The translations under genes and the position numbers were made by a program. DNA of 64,000 nt from Blattamonas nauphoetae (taxonomy: Eukaryota; Preaxostyla; Oxymonadida). The stretch spans positions 1-64,000 of the forward strand of contig JARBJD010000030.1 of assembly GCA_033064195.1 (NCBI GenBank), written 5' to 3'. This document shows, piece after piece, positions 21,181-33,927 of this stretch. Under the pieces are notes generated by a model. The model had not been told where the DNA came from. It worked only from the letters and a program-made list of their open reading frames with translations, and searched no databases. Within the stretch, counting starts at the first letter, position 1. Every line of letters starts with the position of its first letter.

Positions 21181-22154
21181 ATGGACTACCAACAACCACC
21201 TGGAAAGAACGTCTATACCAGAGGCGTGAAAGTTGGAAATTAGTCTGTTCCTTTATATCCTTTATGATTCAATTACTTATGTGCTCTCGCCTTATTTCAG
21301 CTTTGAAGACAGAAGTTTGGATGAACACCAATATAAACAGTTTCTTGAAAGACAAACCACCGGACAACTCGGCACATTCAAAACACATCAAATTCTCTCG
21401 CATTCAAAAAGAAATTACCCGATGCAGCCCATGCAAGAAGACGGAATCCTGCGATATGGAGATATGATTCAGTTAGAAAACGTTCACACTGAATCAGGTC
21501 TGTGAATACCTTCCTTTGCTTATTCTTTCGATATCTTGTTCAGTTCTGTCAACTGACTTTGGTGATGAGATTCCACTCAACGAGGAAAACAAATGTTTCT
21601 CTGTCACATGTTCTCGCCTCTCACAGCCAATGCTCAGGAACGTATTCATCATTGATCGGCCCAATGAGAAAGATCGTGGAATATTCGATGGTTTGAATGA
21701 TGTCTTGCATTATGGACAGAGTTTTGTCCTTCGCACACTTCCTGAATATACTCTCGACGAGTATTACGTCACATCCACGAAACTCTCTCCCCAAATTGCC
21801 AGCAGATACTCAAAACAACAATTAGTGTATGTTACTGACAAGAAGAATTTTGAAGTTTGCTGGAAGATGCAATACTGGGATCCTCAACTTCGAATTGAAA
21901 ACGACGGAGAACCGGTCCGCCCAGGCTCCTTTGAAACTCAAAACATTCAACCAGTCATCATCACACACTCCCTCACAGGAATCAACCTCTGCGCAGATAC
22001 TGTCTCATACCCGTTTGTTCTCTTCAGTTATTCATCGTCTCTCAGCAATATCTTCGGAAACGAGCATGAAACGTTTTGCAAAAATGATTATGATAACCAC
22101 CGAGCCGAGACAAACAAAAATAGATGGTTCATTCGGGCAAATCAAGGACAGTAA
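21181..22154 (+). CDS. CFAP161: Cilia- and flagella-associated protein CFAP161
   Basis: CFAP161 is a microtubule inner protein of motile cilia. Three exons fit: 21181-21242, 21301-21497 and 21544-22154 (289 residues), introns 58 and 46 bases. The start MDYQQPPGKNVYTRGVKVGN leads across the first intron into YFEDRSLDEHQYKQFLERQT and GQL, matching human VGNWNEDVYLEEDILKDFLE...KGQL. MQEDGILRYGDMIQLEN and the C-terminal CWKMQYWDPQLRIENDGEPV with NHRAETNKNRWFI also match. Full family length. This is direct evidence that the organism builds a motile cilium. It is followed by the CAP-domain gene after 210 bases. Confidence 0.92.
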
Positions 22155-22364
22155 TCACTTCAACTCAACTTCTTCATTACGATTTTAAACGTTTCTAATT
22201 CATACTTTTCTAGATTCGCTGTCATAAAATTTCTGGATACCCGTGTCTGAGTGGGCGTTTTGTCCTTCATTGGAAGAAACTGGTCGTCAAAACGTGTTTA
22301 TGGGTTTGAACAACAAAAAATTAAAACGTTGACATCCACTTTTCGCTCAATCGTATCCATTTAA

Positions 22365-23072
22365 ATGCACACTCCAATTAATCTCGCTGAAATTCGTCAG
22401 CAAAATCTTCTTGCACGAGGCATTCTTACCCCACAAGATCTCCAACGAAAGAAAGCCGCTGGGGAGGCCATTTCCCGAACGAATGCGAATAATTTTGCTG
22501 ATATACGACGCTTTTCTTCGATGAGACATAACAAGGCTGCTGCTCGCGATGCTCTTCACAAAAAGTGGCTGCAACAACGCTCAAACTCTCGGATCGTCAC
22601 GAATATCGCAGAATTTTCGGCAAAAAGAGATTCTGACAACGACCGTTTTCTCCTTGAGGCTTCGAAGGAAATTCCGGGAGTCATGTCATGGTCATCTCGC
22701 ATTGGGAGAGAGATACTCAAATTGACGAATGACTATCGAGCAACAAAGGGCCTCTCAGCTCTTCAATGGAATCAGCCTATCCATGATGTCTCTCTTCTTC
22801 ATTCACATGAAATGGCCACAAAACGAAAAGGATTTGATCATCGTGGATTTTCAAATCGTGTGGACTCTCTTCCATTCAAAGCTAGATCGTCCGCTGAAAA
22901 TTTGTTCATGTCAACTGTAGAACACAATTTCGCACAGGATGCAGTGAATGGCTGGATTCGTTCCCCAGGTCATCAGAAGAACCTCGTTGGGTCATTCACA
23001 CTATGCGGGATTGGAGTTGAGAAAGATCCGTCCTCGGGGAAGATCTTTGCTACACAGATCTTCACGGCATGA
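22365..23072 (+). CDS. CAP/SCP-domain protein without signal peptide
   Basis: A single-exon, 235-residue protein. Residues about 110-235 form a CAP domain: LTNDYRATKGLSALQWNQPI, HSHEMATKRKGFDHRGF, ARSSAENLF, AVNGWIRSPGHQKNLVGSFT and CGIGV. His residues of the CAP cavity (SHEM, PGHQKN) and the Glu of SAEN are present. It resembles the short bacterial/protist YkwD-like branch more than venom or PR-1 proteins. The first 110 residues are helical and basic (ADIRRFSSMRHNKAAARDAL), and there is no signal peptide, so a cytosolic or axonemal place is possible, unlike most CAP proteins, which are secreted. It is the only clearly intron-less host gene in this block; bacterial ancestry is possible but not shown. 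Confidence 0.85.
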   Translation: MHTPINLAEIRQQNLLARGILTPQDLQRKKAAGEAISRTNANNFADIRRFSSMRHNKAAARDALHKKWLQQRSNSRIVTNIAEFSAKRDSDNDRFLLEASKEIPGVMSWSSRIGREILKLTNDYRATKGLSALQWNQPIHDVSLLHSHEMATKRKGFDHRGFSNRVDSLPFKARSSAENLFMSTVEHNFAQDAVNGWIRSPGHQKNLVGSFTLCGIGVEKDPSSGKIFATQIFTA

Positions 23073-23325
23073 ATGCGACCAGGTTAGATGGAAGGAGAGA
23101 TCGCGATATCATCTGATGCGTCATTGAAAGTCTGAAGAACTCACAATCATTCACGTGCATGAATCTTTCTGGGACTGTCCCCTGTTTTGCCGGATTTTCG
23201 TGATATCCATGAGATTTAAGGATGCATTTACAACAGTACTTATCATTTCAAGAAAAACTATGACATCTCTTTAAAGTTGTGGGCCACCAGAAAAATCTTC
23301 CACTTCACAACAATCAAGATATCTT

Positions 23326-26300
23326 ATGGATAATGTCAATCAAATAGTGTCTCATATCGAACAACTTTCCACCAATTTATACAGTTATTCAACTCCTGAA
23401 GCTCAACAAAATGCCTCAATAGAACTGAGCCAACTCCCTCAACGTTCTGATTGTTTTCACATACTCAAACAAGTCCTCACATCATCAAGCAATGTTTATG
23501 CGATTATTTATGCTTCTGCACAACTTATTTCATTTATTTCTGATAAATGGGCAACTCTAACACTCGATGAGAGGTCTGACTTCAGTATGACGAACTATTC
23601 CCTTTCGCAATCATTTTTCCACCTTGATCACATGTTTTTTCTTCTTCATCAGAAAATTCACTCCTCTCTCTTCTCCTGAATTCGTATCCGCAACTTCTAA
23701 TCAATGGGTACGCCTCCAATCGTTCTGTAAACGGATTTGGGCAAAGCCAACGCGACATTTCTGCAATTCCCACGGAATTAACTGCGATTCAGTCAGCTTG
23801 TAAGCTCATGGCATTGGCTCTTAAGATGAGTTGGGTTGAAGATTGTGATGAAGTGTCGATCGATCCACTTGAGCCATTCTTTAATCGCTCATTACCTCTG
23901 ACTTTCTTGGGGCTTGAATTACTCAATGAAATTGTGGACACCGTTCAGTTTGGACCAGGACTCTTTTCGGAAGATGAAAACGCAAAAGTGTGAAATCTCT
24001 CTCACTTTATTTGAACTTTCTTTTCTGCTCGTTCATCCATCATATTTTGTGTTGGTTTTTATTCTTTTGTTCATAGACCAAGATCGCATTCAGAGACAAG
24101 TGTCTCCTGACATGTCATTCTCTCTTCGTGACGTGTTTAAGCGCGCACGTCAACGAATCCATCCAAGATGTTTCAGGTCTTGCTTTTTTTGTGTATTTGA
24201 TCGTGCAATTCCTTAAATCTGATCGTTTCTCTGATTAGACGCTGTTAAATGTCGCATGCTCACCAGTTCGCTTCGCCTGGGCTTGAAAATCTGGTCTTTT
24301 GACTTCAGCGTCATCAGACGGGCAGAGACACCTGAGAATGCACTGCTTAATGTGAGCTTCTTTCCTTTCATTGTTGTTTGTAGATTCCAGAATCGTGGTT
24401 CTTCCTCTTCTACACCCCTGCCCTTCCCGACCTCATCTTCCGTGCCTTCAACCTCTCCACAAACATCCCTCTGCATCGAACACTCGTCTGTCATCTTTCC
24501 TTCCCCTCATTCCCATCTGAAGAGCCTTCAGCTCGCCAAACAGCTCTGTCTGGTCCGAGGATTGACGTTCAAGACAGTCGATCACGAGACGCTGTTTGTG
24601 TCGGTGTACATGCACTACCTCGTCCCCATCATCACCACCCAGCACGGACTCGCTGACCACGACACCTTCCACGCACTCTGCCAGGTCATCCACTCTCTGC
24701 TCAACCTGCAGTTCAGGTCGGTGATTGAGACGCCACTGTACGCTCTCTTCCTCTTTCCATTCTCGTCCATCACTCGCCGCGCGTGCCAGTTTTGGGAATG
24801 GTCGGCAAACTCGCTGTATTATCTTTTGGCGGGCTGGAATCATCTCTCCACATGTGCGTATCCAAGTGAGAATGTTCTGGCATATCAGAAATCAGTATCG
24901 CTGAAATGGGAACAGAAACGGAAGGATTGGGAGAAGAGGGAAACTGACCACGAGGGGAACATCCTCATCTTTCAAGGAAGAGGAGACTCGCCCCAGCTTT
25001 CAAGTGCGCACACTCGACAGCCAGTCGTCATTCCTCCATTCTGTCTTCAGAACAACAGCCAGAATCCATTCAATCACATCACAATCCTCACATCACCAGA
25101 TCTTCCGCAAGGCACAGCAGACGCGCTCAACATCTTATTCATCTCAATCATCTATCCTGAGGCGACAGCACAGAAGTGGATGCAGCAGAGCACATACGAT
25201 TGGCGGATGTGTGTGGAGGAGATTGGACAGACATTCATGGAGTCCAACGAGGAAAAAAACACAAAACGAGCACAGGGAACAGTGTCATTTGGTGTGTTTT
25301 TCGTCTTCTTGCTATCAATTCCTGTCACAGACACGGGCGACATTGCAGCCGATGAACACATCATCAACCAACTGGGCTCTCTCCTTCTTGTCCCATCCAC
25401 AACTCTCCACACAAACATTATCGGAGCCGCCAACCACGCCCTTCAGGAACATCTCAGGATCTCCGAGCAGTTTCGGAATGGTCAGTCCGAACAGAGTTTG
25501 CCTTTTTGATTCAGCAACAGGTTTTCAGTTGATCCGCAAGCCTTCCTGTATTCCCAACTGTCACTCTGCACCATCCTCCGCCTTGCTTCTAGCTACATCT
25601 CAACGCTGAAAGGACCAGAAAAGACTCAGACGATGGACTTCACTGTTCATCTGATCGCTGTCTGCATCAACGCCCTCTCGACCGAACAAGAAGTCCGTCT
25701 CCAGTTGAAAAGTTGTGGAATGACGAAATACTCCACTGGACAAGAAGAGAACGAACCGATTGTGCTGATGGCTGCCCTCTCCTTTCTGAAGTCTCTGCAG
25801 AAGCCAGTGATCAAAGACATTAGTGTCTCATCTGACGAAGTCTCCTCCTTTTTCGTTATTCTCCCAGATCTTCCAAAGGCTCAGCCAGGTCTGCAAGGTA
25901 TCGACTTCTGTGGAAGCCCAGAAGTTCTGCATTTCGTTCGCCATCCTCGTCATTCAAACAACACCCAACGTTAACGTTGCAGTCGCAGCCATCGAGTTCC
26001 TGCGATCCATCAAAGAAAACTACTCAACCCGCGCCATCATGATCACGATGGGAGAAGTCGACGACCTCATCCTGCACCACTCCGAAGAGCAGATTCTCAC
26101 GTTCCGGATTCCGTCTCCGCTCCAACTGAGCCTTCATTGGGTTAGCTTGTTTCTTTTCTCACATTTTCAGTTTCTTGGGGAGCTTATCCAGACTGACGAG
26201 AAGCTTCCGATGTGGGACCAGTTCATCCAGCCATTCAAAGAGAAGCTTCAAGGTCTGCTTACGACTGTGGAGTCCAACAACCAGACAGGGCGTATGTCGT

Positions 26301-27572
26301 TCTTTTCCCTTCATTCAACAACCAGTCTCTCCACTTGAGAACATCTCTCCAACAGACCTGATTCTGTTTTTTGACAGCATCAACGGACTCGCCAATTCAA
26401 TCACGTCCTCAGACATCAACCGTCGCTTGTTCTCGTTCATCGCTCCCCTCCTCCCTCTCGTTGCGTCTCTCTTTCCACACATCAAAGCTGATGATCAGTG
26501 CACTTTCTCTGTCCTCAATCTCTTGGTCACTCTCTCCACCAACACACAGCAGCGCTTGGCGATGGGAATTGCAAGTGCCGAGCCAGTCATTCTCTTCCAG
26601 TGTGTCGCAGTCGTTGCTGAACATGTCGCAGGAGTGGTTGAGAACATCCTGCCCAACGCGAATGTTGCCAGTCTGTCGAGAACAACCATCGACGAGTACA
26701 CCGAAGCGTATCACCCGCTTCAGCTGATCTTGACTTCTGTCAACAATATCTTCTCGGGACAGTACGTGCCGTTTGCAGTCTGCCTGCTGTATCAAGACAT
26801 CACTCTCCCAAAACTTGTTTCGACACTGTCAAAGGCCGTGCTGAGTTCTCATACAGAACACATCTTTGTTTGCCTCTCTCTTTCTCACCTCTCCAGTTTT
26901 ATCCTGATCTGGCCCTTCAAGTTCTCCACTTCATCTACCACGTGCTCTCCTTCACACTGAGCTCCAACACTCTCTCCCCACCAGCAACCATCATTGATTT
27001 TCTCAACACGACGTTGCATGCCCTTCACACGCTTGGTATGCATCCCTCTCTCGCATTCTTTCTCTTCTGTGCAGATGATCGATTGTCGTTCAAAGGCTGC
27101 GATATTGTTTTCCTGATTTTCAACCACCTTGCCACCACTCCCAACTCCCCACTTGCATCTCTCTTCACACAAATAGAAGAGCAGAACCCAACACTGCCGA
27201 TGACTCTTCTCCGATGCACATCGGCTCTCTCACTGCGGCACCCTCAGCTGTTTGCTTTGCTCTCTGTTCATGTCTCCTCCGTTCAGTGATATCCATCGAG
27301 CGGCCGACGCATTCCTCTACGTCATCCTCACCCATCAGCGGGAGTATCCTGTGTTTGTCGATTCACTCCTCCCGCTTGTTCCGGATGAGCAACGCGGAGA
27401 GTTCCTTCAGCTGATGCAGACGGATCTGTTCGCAAATTTGGGGAATCTCCCAAGTCCTATCACCCGAACGGCCTTCACAACCAACATCCGGAAACTCTAC
27501 AAGAATTATCGACGTGTTTTTATGTCTCTTCCCCTCCCGATTCGTCTTCCAACCATCACTTATGTTGGGTAG
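23326..27572 (+). CDS. XPO7: Exportin-7-like nuclear transport receptor (multi-exon)
   Basis: Exportin-7/RanBP16 is a HEAT-repeat importin-beta family receptor that works with Ran. The coding signal moves through all three + frames with short introns between. Start MDNVNQIVSHIEQLSTNLYS and the ISFISDKWATLTLDERSDF block match the XPO7 N-terminus (human LAQLENLCKQLY; LPLEQRIDIRNY). LTFLGLELLNEIVDTVQF parallels human VTILSQLTNEI, and RRACQFWEWSANSLYYLLAG matches human LQHWEFAPNSVHYLLSLW. The end FTTNIRKLYKNYRRVFMSLP resembles the human terminal helix. Large open exons are 24256-25509, about 25633-25974 and 26175-26960; exact exon ends were not all resolved. Length is as expected for the family (about 1100 residues). 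It converges on the WDR20-like gene, 103 bases away. Confidence 0.82.
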
Positions 27573-27675
27573 ATCGTTCTTTTTCCGTTTCACCTGACAA
27601 CCTTGAAATTTCGAAAACAGAAATGAAACAGGCAAGGAATGGATAAGTTCAGAGAAACAAGTCGTGAAATGAGAG

Positions 27676-30600
27676 TTAGGAATAGTTCTTCGTCTTGAGA
27701 TCCATCCAAACAACAAAATAGCCATTCACTGTGCTCATCGTTAGAATACCGGGTTCCCACACAACGTTACTGATCATATTGAACTTCGCGTTCTGAAATC
27801 GCTTGTTGGGTGCTGATGAGAATGAGAAAGGAGAGGATGAGGACAGACTGATGACTGGCAACATCGAGAGCGATGGTGCCCCATAAACAACAAATGGGTT
27901 CGGTCCTGTCGGTGGGGCAGTGAGATACGGCCGACCAGCTGTGCCTGGACAGGTCTGAGAGGAGAGAAAGGAAAGAGAAAAGGGCGTGCAAGAGAAAGGA
28001 ATGATAAGAGTGAGAAGAGGAGACAAACCAGTGCTTTGAGGTGTTTCCTCAGCAAATCGTTCATAAACTCCTGTTCATTTGCTCGCATCCTCTCGTCTTC
28101 TTCGAGGGTGAACTCTTCGTCCGTCCTCCACTCCATCCTGTCCCTCTCCTCCTTTTCGGATGATGTCGCCGTCGTTGTCGATTGTGTGTCCGGTCTCTTC
28201 GTCGATCCTGGCCCGCCTGCTGTCCCTCCCGTGGACGGTGTGGAAGACGGGAGACTGGTTGGTTTGACTTCTTCCTTCTGACTTGAGAATTGTCCGCTGA
28301 GTGGTGTGAGTTTGGGGTCGGACGGCGTCTGTGAGAAAGGATAGAAAGCACTGGTCTCTGGCTTCCCGTCACTTCGGATGGACATGTCCCCTTCAGAGAT
28401 TGTCCGCTCTGTGCTCCCTGCTCTCTCTTGGCTGGGTGGGCGGTCCTTGCTTTGATTCCGAGGCTGGCTGGAGCCTCTTTCGGATTTGGGCTGTCGTTCT
28501 TTGCTTCCTTCCCGCTCTTTGCTCGTCCGATCAACACTCGGAACCCGTTCATTGCTTTGCATGCGAGTCTGGGACCCTTTCTTCGAATCTTTGCTTCCTG
28601 TCCTGTCTTTGCTTCCCTTGTCTCTGTCACTGCTGTCCCGCCTCGACGACCTGCTTCTGTGTCCGCTTTCCCGCCTGTCTTTGGAAGGCTGCCGTTTCTT
28701 GAGATGGGCCGGGAGGAAGTCAGTCGCCTTGTACATCGGCCAGACAATCAGCTTCTTGTCGACCTCGTGCGTGGCGTTGACAGATGGGAACTCTCTTCGG
28801 TGGATCTCATCGTAGTGCTTCTCGCGAAGAATCTCTTTCTCGCGTTGGGCTTTGAGCATGGCGTTGTGCGCGTCTTCTTCGTCGTCACTCCAAATTCCGC
28901 GTCGGATGCAGACGCTGCGGTTCTTCTCAGCTTGTTGGATCTGATCACGCTCGATCATCCGCATCACCTGCCTCCTGATCCGTGAGCGGTGTGTGTCCAA
29001 TATCTTCTGAGCCATTTCGTCGATCTCGAGGATGTTGAACATGAACATTCCGATTGTGGTGTCGTCGGAGCCTGTGATCAGCTGGTACACTTTTTCGTTC
29101 TTCTTGATCTGTTCCAAGTCGTCTGCTGTTCCAGACGCTCTCAAATCTTCTTCTCTCTCCTTGCATTTGAATCTTAATTCATCAATATGTTTCTTTTCTT
29201 CCTTCTTTTCCTCTCTTTTCTTTCGTTTTTCTTCTGCTGCTGATTTTGTCATCTCTTCATCATCCATATCATAATATGATGTTTCTGTGTGTGTATGGAT
29301 GTTGAAAAGAGTGTATGAAGGGCTTGGATCGAAGCGAAGGTGCTTAATCCAAGCAGAATGTCCTCTGATTCTGCAGAGTGGACGCGGATGAGTATCCAGA
29401 TCTGTATAAATGGTTGCCGAATTATCAGCTCCTCCAAAAGCGATAACCTGGCCGTCGGAGGACCATGAAATAGAAAGACATGCACCGAAGTACGTTCTGA
29501 ACGCGACGATGAATTCTTCCTTTGTGATGTTGAAGATAACACAATATCCTTCATCAGAACCAAAGGCCACAAGAGGGGAGGCTTTCAGTGGATTTTGTGC
29601 GATGCAATGGCAGTAACCTTTGGAGATACTCCAACGGCAGATTGGGTTGAATCTTTGTGATCGACTGTAATAATGGAAGCCGGGGAAATCTGTTGTTGTT
29701 TCAAAGGGATAATATGAAAGAGAAGAGAGAGGAGGTGTGGAGGAATAACTTGGCCAGGGGTTTGGGATGTTATGGGAGCTGCTGCTTGAATGAGAACCAT
29801 ATGTAGATGACTGGCTTCCAGAGGACGACATTCGTGACTCTCGGATATTCTTCATTCGAGGCTCTGGTGGTTGGAGGTAATACATGGCAGAAGTAAAGAG
29901 GGGAGTATTGTTCATTTCGATCTGTTCATCGTGAAGGATGTTGTCAAGCATCACGTCACGGAAAAGTGCGGGTGATGTTGTTGCTGCATTCGTTCCCAAC
30001 AAATTGGCATGTGGATTTTGGGAAAGAACTTGTGCGATGGATTGGAGGAGAGTTCTGACACGCTTGAATGATCGATAGTGACGAATGGGCTTTGTGACAG
30101 CAGGAAGTGTCCATGGGGGATCTTCAAGGTCAGGTGCATCAGGATCTGCATTAGCTTTATCTTTTTCTCTTTGTTTGGCCTGTTTATCAGGAGGAAGCTC
30201 AGCATCTCTTTTCTTCTTTTCGTCCCAAGCCTTTTGTCTCTCTGGATGTGGAATAAATTCACGAGAATGATGTCCTCGGGGCCACTCTACCTCTGGAAGG
30301 CCCATTTGATAGCCGAGAACCGTTCCGTTATCGTAACCAAGCATAATTAATGGTCGGTCCAGTGAATAGTTCACACTTACACTTGTGCATAGTGCAGAAG
30401 TACTAGGGAACTGGAAAACATACAAAACAAAAAGGAAGAGACTTCAGTGTTGACTGACTGCACAATTGAGAGGGTATTTGGGTTCACAATATCGACACGG
30501 CCTGTTCGACGGCAGACGACAACAAAAGGTTGGTCATCTTCAGACAGATATGCAGCGGAACATCTACATCGAGCGAATGGGAGATCTTTCACGGTGGTAC

Positions 30601-31036
30601 ACATTTCAGAGCGGTACTCCTCGAAAGATGGGAGTTTAAAAATGGCGAGGGCATCGTTGTATATGAGATAAATGGCATCACCTAATCCAGATTTTCCAGC
30701 TAAGTTAAGAAAAAAATCGTTTGGATAGGAATATTACATATTAACACCGAAAAGGAAGACGTACGTTGTCCTTGTCTTCGTTGGAGGGCACCACGATCGT
30801 TGGGTAAATTATAATGACATGTACCGATATGCGGAATTGCATGGAGATAGTCCTGATTCGAAACCTGAATTGTGAAACTGTTAATTTTTGTATAAGCTGA
30901 GGAAATGAGATGAAGAGGATGAACGATGAAGAAGATTAATACAGTTGCCACAGGGAAGAAATAACTCATCATTTGGTTTTCCAAAATGAAAGGGTGTGAT
31001 GAAAGCATCGTTAACAATCTCTTCAACTAAATTCAT
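27676..31036 (-). CDS. WDR20/DMWD/CreC-like WD-repeat protein with long RS/charged insert
   Basis: WDR20 and fungal CreC bind and activate ubiquitin-specific proteases of the USP12/46 group. Five exons fit: 30943-31036, 30765-30896, 30455-30699, 28029-30410 and 27676-27954 (1043 residues), introns 46, 65, 44 and 74 bases. The core has NPICRWSISKGYCHCIAQNP, ACLSISWSSDGQVIAFGGAD and GHSAWIKHLRFDP, the family's typical repeats; the last repeat, NMISNVVWEPGILTMSTVNG, sits after the final intron. Between these lies a very long insert: a Lys/Glu coiled segment (AEEKRKKREEKKEEKKHIDE) and a block of RxxSKDR/GSK repeats (about residues 730-860). The insert is far larger than in animal homologues. Which subfamily it belongs to is not certain. 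Confidence 0.75.
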
Positions 31037-31302
31037 GAGTTTTCAAGATCAAAAAAAAGAAAGTATGTGCATCCCATCTCTGTCGCTGCAAGTGTGTGTC
31101 TTGCTACCGAACTTGTGTCAAAATTATCAATTTGATTATGTACTTTTCGAGCTCATTAAGCGTTAACTCTCTTGATCGGACCACAGTTTTCCATCACCTA
31201 ACACTGCAGAATCTCTCGCGACTCATCCATTGTCAATCACGTATGTTTGTGACATTTTGTTCATTTAATATTTTCCAACCTTATTTTCAGATTGTCGCGA
31301 GG
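31037..31302. promoter_or_regulatory. Divergent promoter region
   Basis: 266 bases separate the start codons of the WDR20-like gene (minus) and the four-TM gene (plus). An acceptor-like TTATTTTCAG ends just 12 bases before the + strand ATG, so a 5' UTR intron of the four-TM gene is possible. No other motif is clear. Confidence 0.35.
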
Positions 31303-33666
31303 ATGAGCCTCTCTGAGACCAGCGAACCAAAAGAGCGACCTATTACCCTCCAAATGATCAAAAATCGACTAATTACCATGATTGTTCTGACTATTTGTTA
31401 TGTAGCAACAATTGTCGTTGGAGGAATCATCACAGCATGGCCCATGTTCGCTGTAGCAATTCTCATTATTGTTTACATCGGAGCATATTGTAATGTCGGA
31501 GTTAGATTTGATATGAACAAGATACCACGGTTTGTTTCTCTATTCTCTTCACTTTGTCACTTCTATGCCTTCCCACTGAATCTATCACGCATTGAAATCA
31601 CTTAAACGTCCAACAGTGCTCCCATGATATCAATGTTGGTTATGGTCGTGTCTTGTGGCTTGAGTCTTGGAGCAAGTATCTCTACAAAAGATAAACTGGG
31701 AATGTTTCTCGGTTTTCTGATTTCATCGTCGTGTGTCGCAATTGTCTCATTCGTCCTGATATACATTCACCTCGGTCAATTATATTCGCTTGGCATTCAA
31801 GCACGAAACAAGGCAGCACAACCACCTGAAATTGAAGCTCCACCAACCTTTATGGAGCCTACAACTTCGCAAAGCACCATCGTCGATCCAATGCTCATCC
31901 CAACCTCAACCGATCTTCCTATGCTTCCATCATCAATGAATCACCATGACGAGAATATTCAGATATTGGGACCAGGTTCTGATCCCGTTGCGATCCCGAC
32001 TGCTGAGGGTTCAGACTTCGTCATCGAAAACCATCAACACCAACACGTCGAACCAGCAATCAAAATCTCTTCCAGTCACTACCAAGCCCCCCAGCCCATT
32101 GTACCTTTTGTGAAGACGGGCCGTTCCGTCACATACACCACACACGATACAACAGTACTCAAACCGTACAACGCAGGAGTTTCCGATTCTCCTTCCCCAA
32201 CATCCACTAAACCCCTTCTACAACATCAAGATCAAGGATATATGCAGGGACATTCTCCTACATATGCTGTAGAATCTCCTACTCTTGGACACGTGGGTTC
32301 ACAAAGACAAATCGTCCTCGCAACTGCTTTTAAGGGGGATTCACGCCTTATTCTAGGCCCAAATGAAGACAGCCGGGAGTGTCGTTTGCAGACAGATGCG
32401 ACCCAAGACGAACCTCGATTCGATGACATTCCTCTCATCGTCGCACTGGACGACTTCAAAGCTCATTATCAATCACAGCAAGATCAGCACGCAGATGGGC
32501 CCAACAAGACTCCAACTCCAAATGGTTCTCACATCAGGGTGGTCAAATCTGCCCGACAGGCACCTGTTCCTCGTGTTGGTTCAAATCTCACTCGGTCGAC
32601 CAACAAACAAGAAAGACTCACGCCTCGTCACAGAGAACAACATTCTGATAGGAATGACGTGACTGTGAAGCCATCAGATTCCATCACTTTCATCCCTCGT
32701 TCGCTTTTGGAGTTGGAAGCAGAAAACAGAAATGACAATGTTGTTGATCTAACGGATGTGTTTTATGACGAACAACAAAAGGAACAAATGGTTGCAGAGG
32801 AATGGAAGCGAGCGTTGAATCAAGAGCGTCAAATCCAAGTCTCAGATCAATCACCCTTTAGTTCTCCAATGCCGATGAAATCAGTCTTCCAAAACGATGG
32901 AAGAGTTGATTCTCAACATTCAATGCATCACCGCCCAACAGACTCACCGAATGATCTTCGTTCGTCGTCTGCAAGGGCTGCCGGATCGCCAACCACATCG
33001 CCGGCTGGCCAAGGCTTCTCTCCCAAAACAGCTCATTCTGCTCTCCAAAAATCCTCATCTAAAACTCAAATCAAGCGAAATGTCAGTGCTTTCACGGTTT
33101 TTAGTCGAAATTCGTCCATCAACAAACAGCCGTCAGTTTCCACACGCCTTCCTTACACTCCTGCCACGTCGCCTTCGCTGATCACCTCCCCTTCCAACGT
33201 TGCCCCCTCCCCTTCTGCTCAGCCCATCGCTTTCAACCCTTCCTTTGCTCCTCGTGTTCCTTCGTTCGCCATCCGCACAGCATCGCTCCTCCCCTCCACT
33301 CCGCAATCTCCCATTCCGATGGTCGCTGTCCCCACTCGCACAGAGATGGTCCTGGAGCGGACACGGAGTGGTCTCCAGCCCGCTTTCAAGACTGTCCCAG
33401 TGTATCCCGACCACCCTCCCGACTTCCTCGAAGACATCAGCGAGAGCGACACCGAAGACGAGACCGTCAAGCCGCTCTCAGTGTCCCCCCTTCCGTTGAC
33501 AAACAAGACACGCCATGGTGTTTACATGACGACGTCGCAAGTGCTGACAGACAGTGCAGAGATCGGGCAGGACAGAGACAACAACGAGCAGATGGTCTTC
33601 ATCATCAACCCCTCTGCCGCAAACGATGAGGCAGACGTTGATTTTAATCAGTTGTCCATCCCGTGA
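31303..33666 (+). CDS. Four-TM protein with long disordered tail
   Basis: Two exons, 31303-31529 and 31617-33666 (758 residues), joined over an 87-base GT-AG intron. The N-terminus holds four hydrophobic segments: LITMIVLTICYVATIVVGGI, WPMFAVAILIIVYIGAYC, MISMLVMVVSCGLSLGAS (right after the intron) and MFLGFLISSSCVAIVSFVLI. From residue about 145 on the protein is Ser/Pro/Thr/Gln-rich and probably disordered and cytosolic. I do not recognise a family; four clustered helices with short loops resemble small tetraspan proteins, but the Cys signature of tetraspanins is absent. The tail contains a short acidic helix (FYDEQQKEQMVAEEWKRALN). Confidence 0.75.
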
Positions 33667-33927
33667 ACGGCCTGGCCACTGTCTTTCCTATTTTTGGGTT
33701 GGTTGTGTCTGGCTATCTCATCCATTCCTCGATGGATTCGAGATTGAGTCCACAGGATTGTACTCTCCAGAGCCTCTTGCACATTCATCATTTCACATGC
33801 TTTGGAACATGTATTGTGCTCCAGTTTTTTTGAGCACAGAAATGTCTTTATTTTCATTGTTCCGCTTTGATCCGTTCCACAATTTAATTGTCAATCTCGC
33901 AGATTTGAATTCTTTCGTGAACAAAAC

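Noticed and set aside
28061-28985. Long ORFs on both strands opposite the WDR20-like gene
   Set aside because: They are shadows of the biased RS/SK-repeat codons; no family features, and the real frame has conserved WD repeats on both sides.
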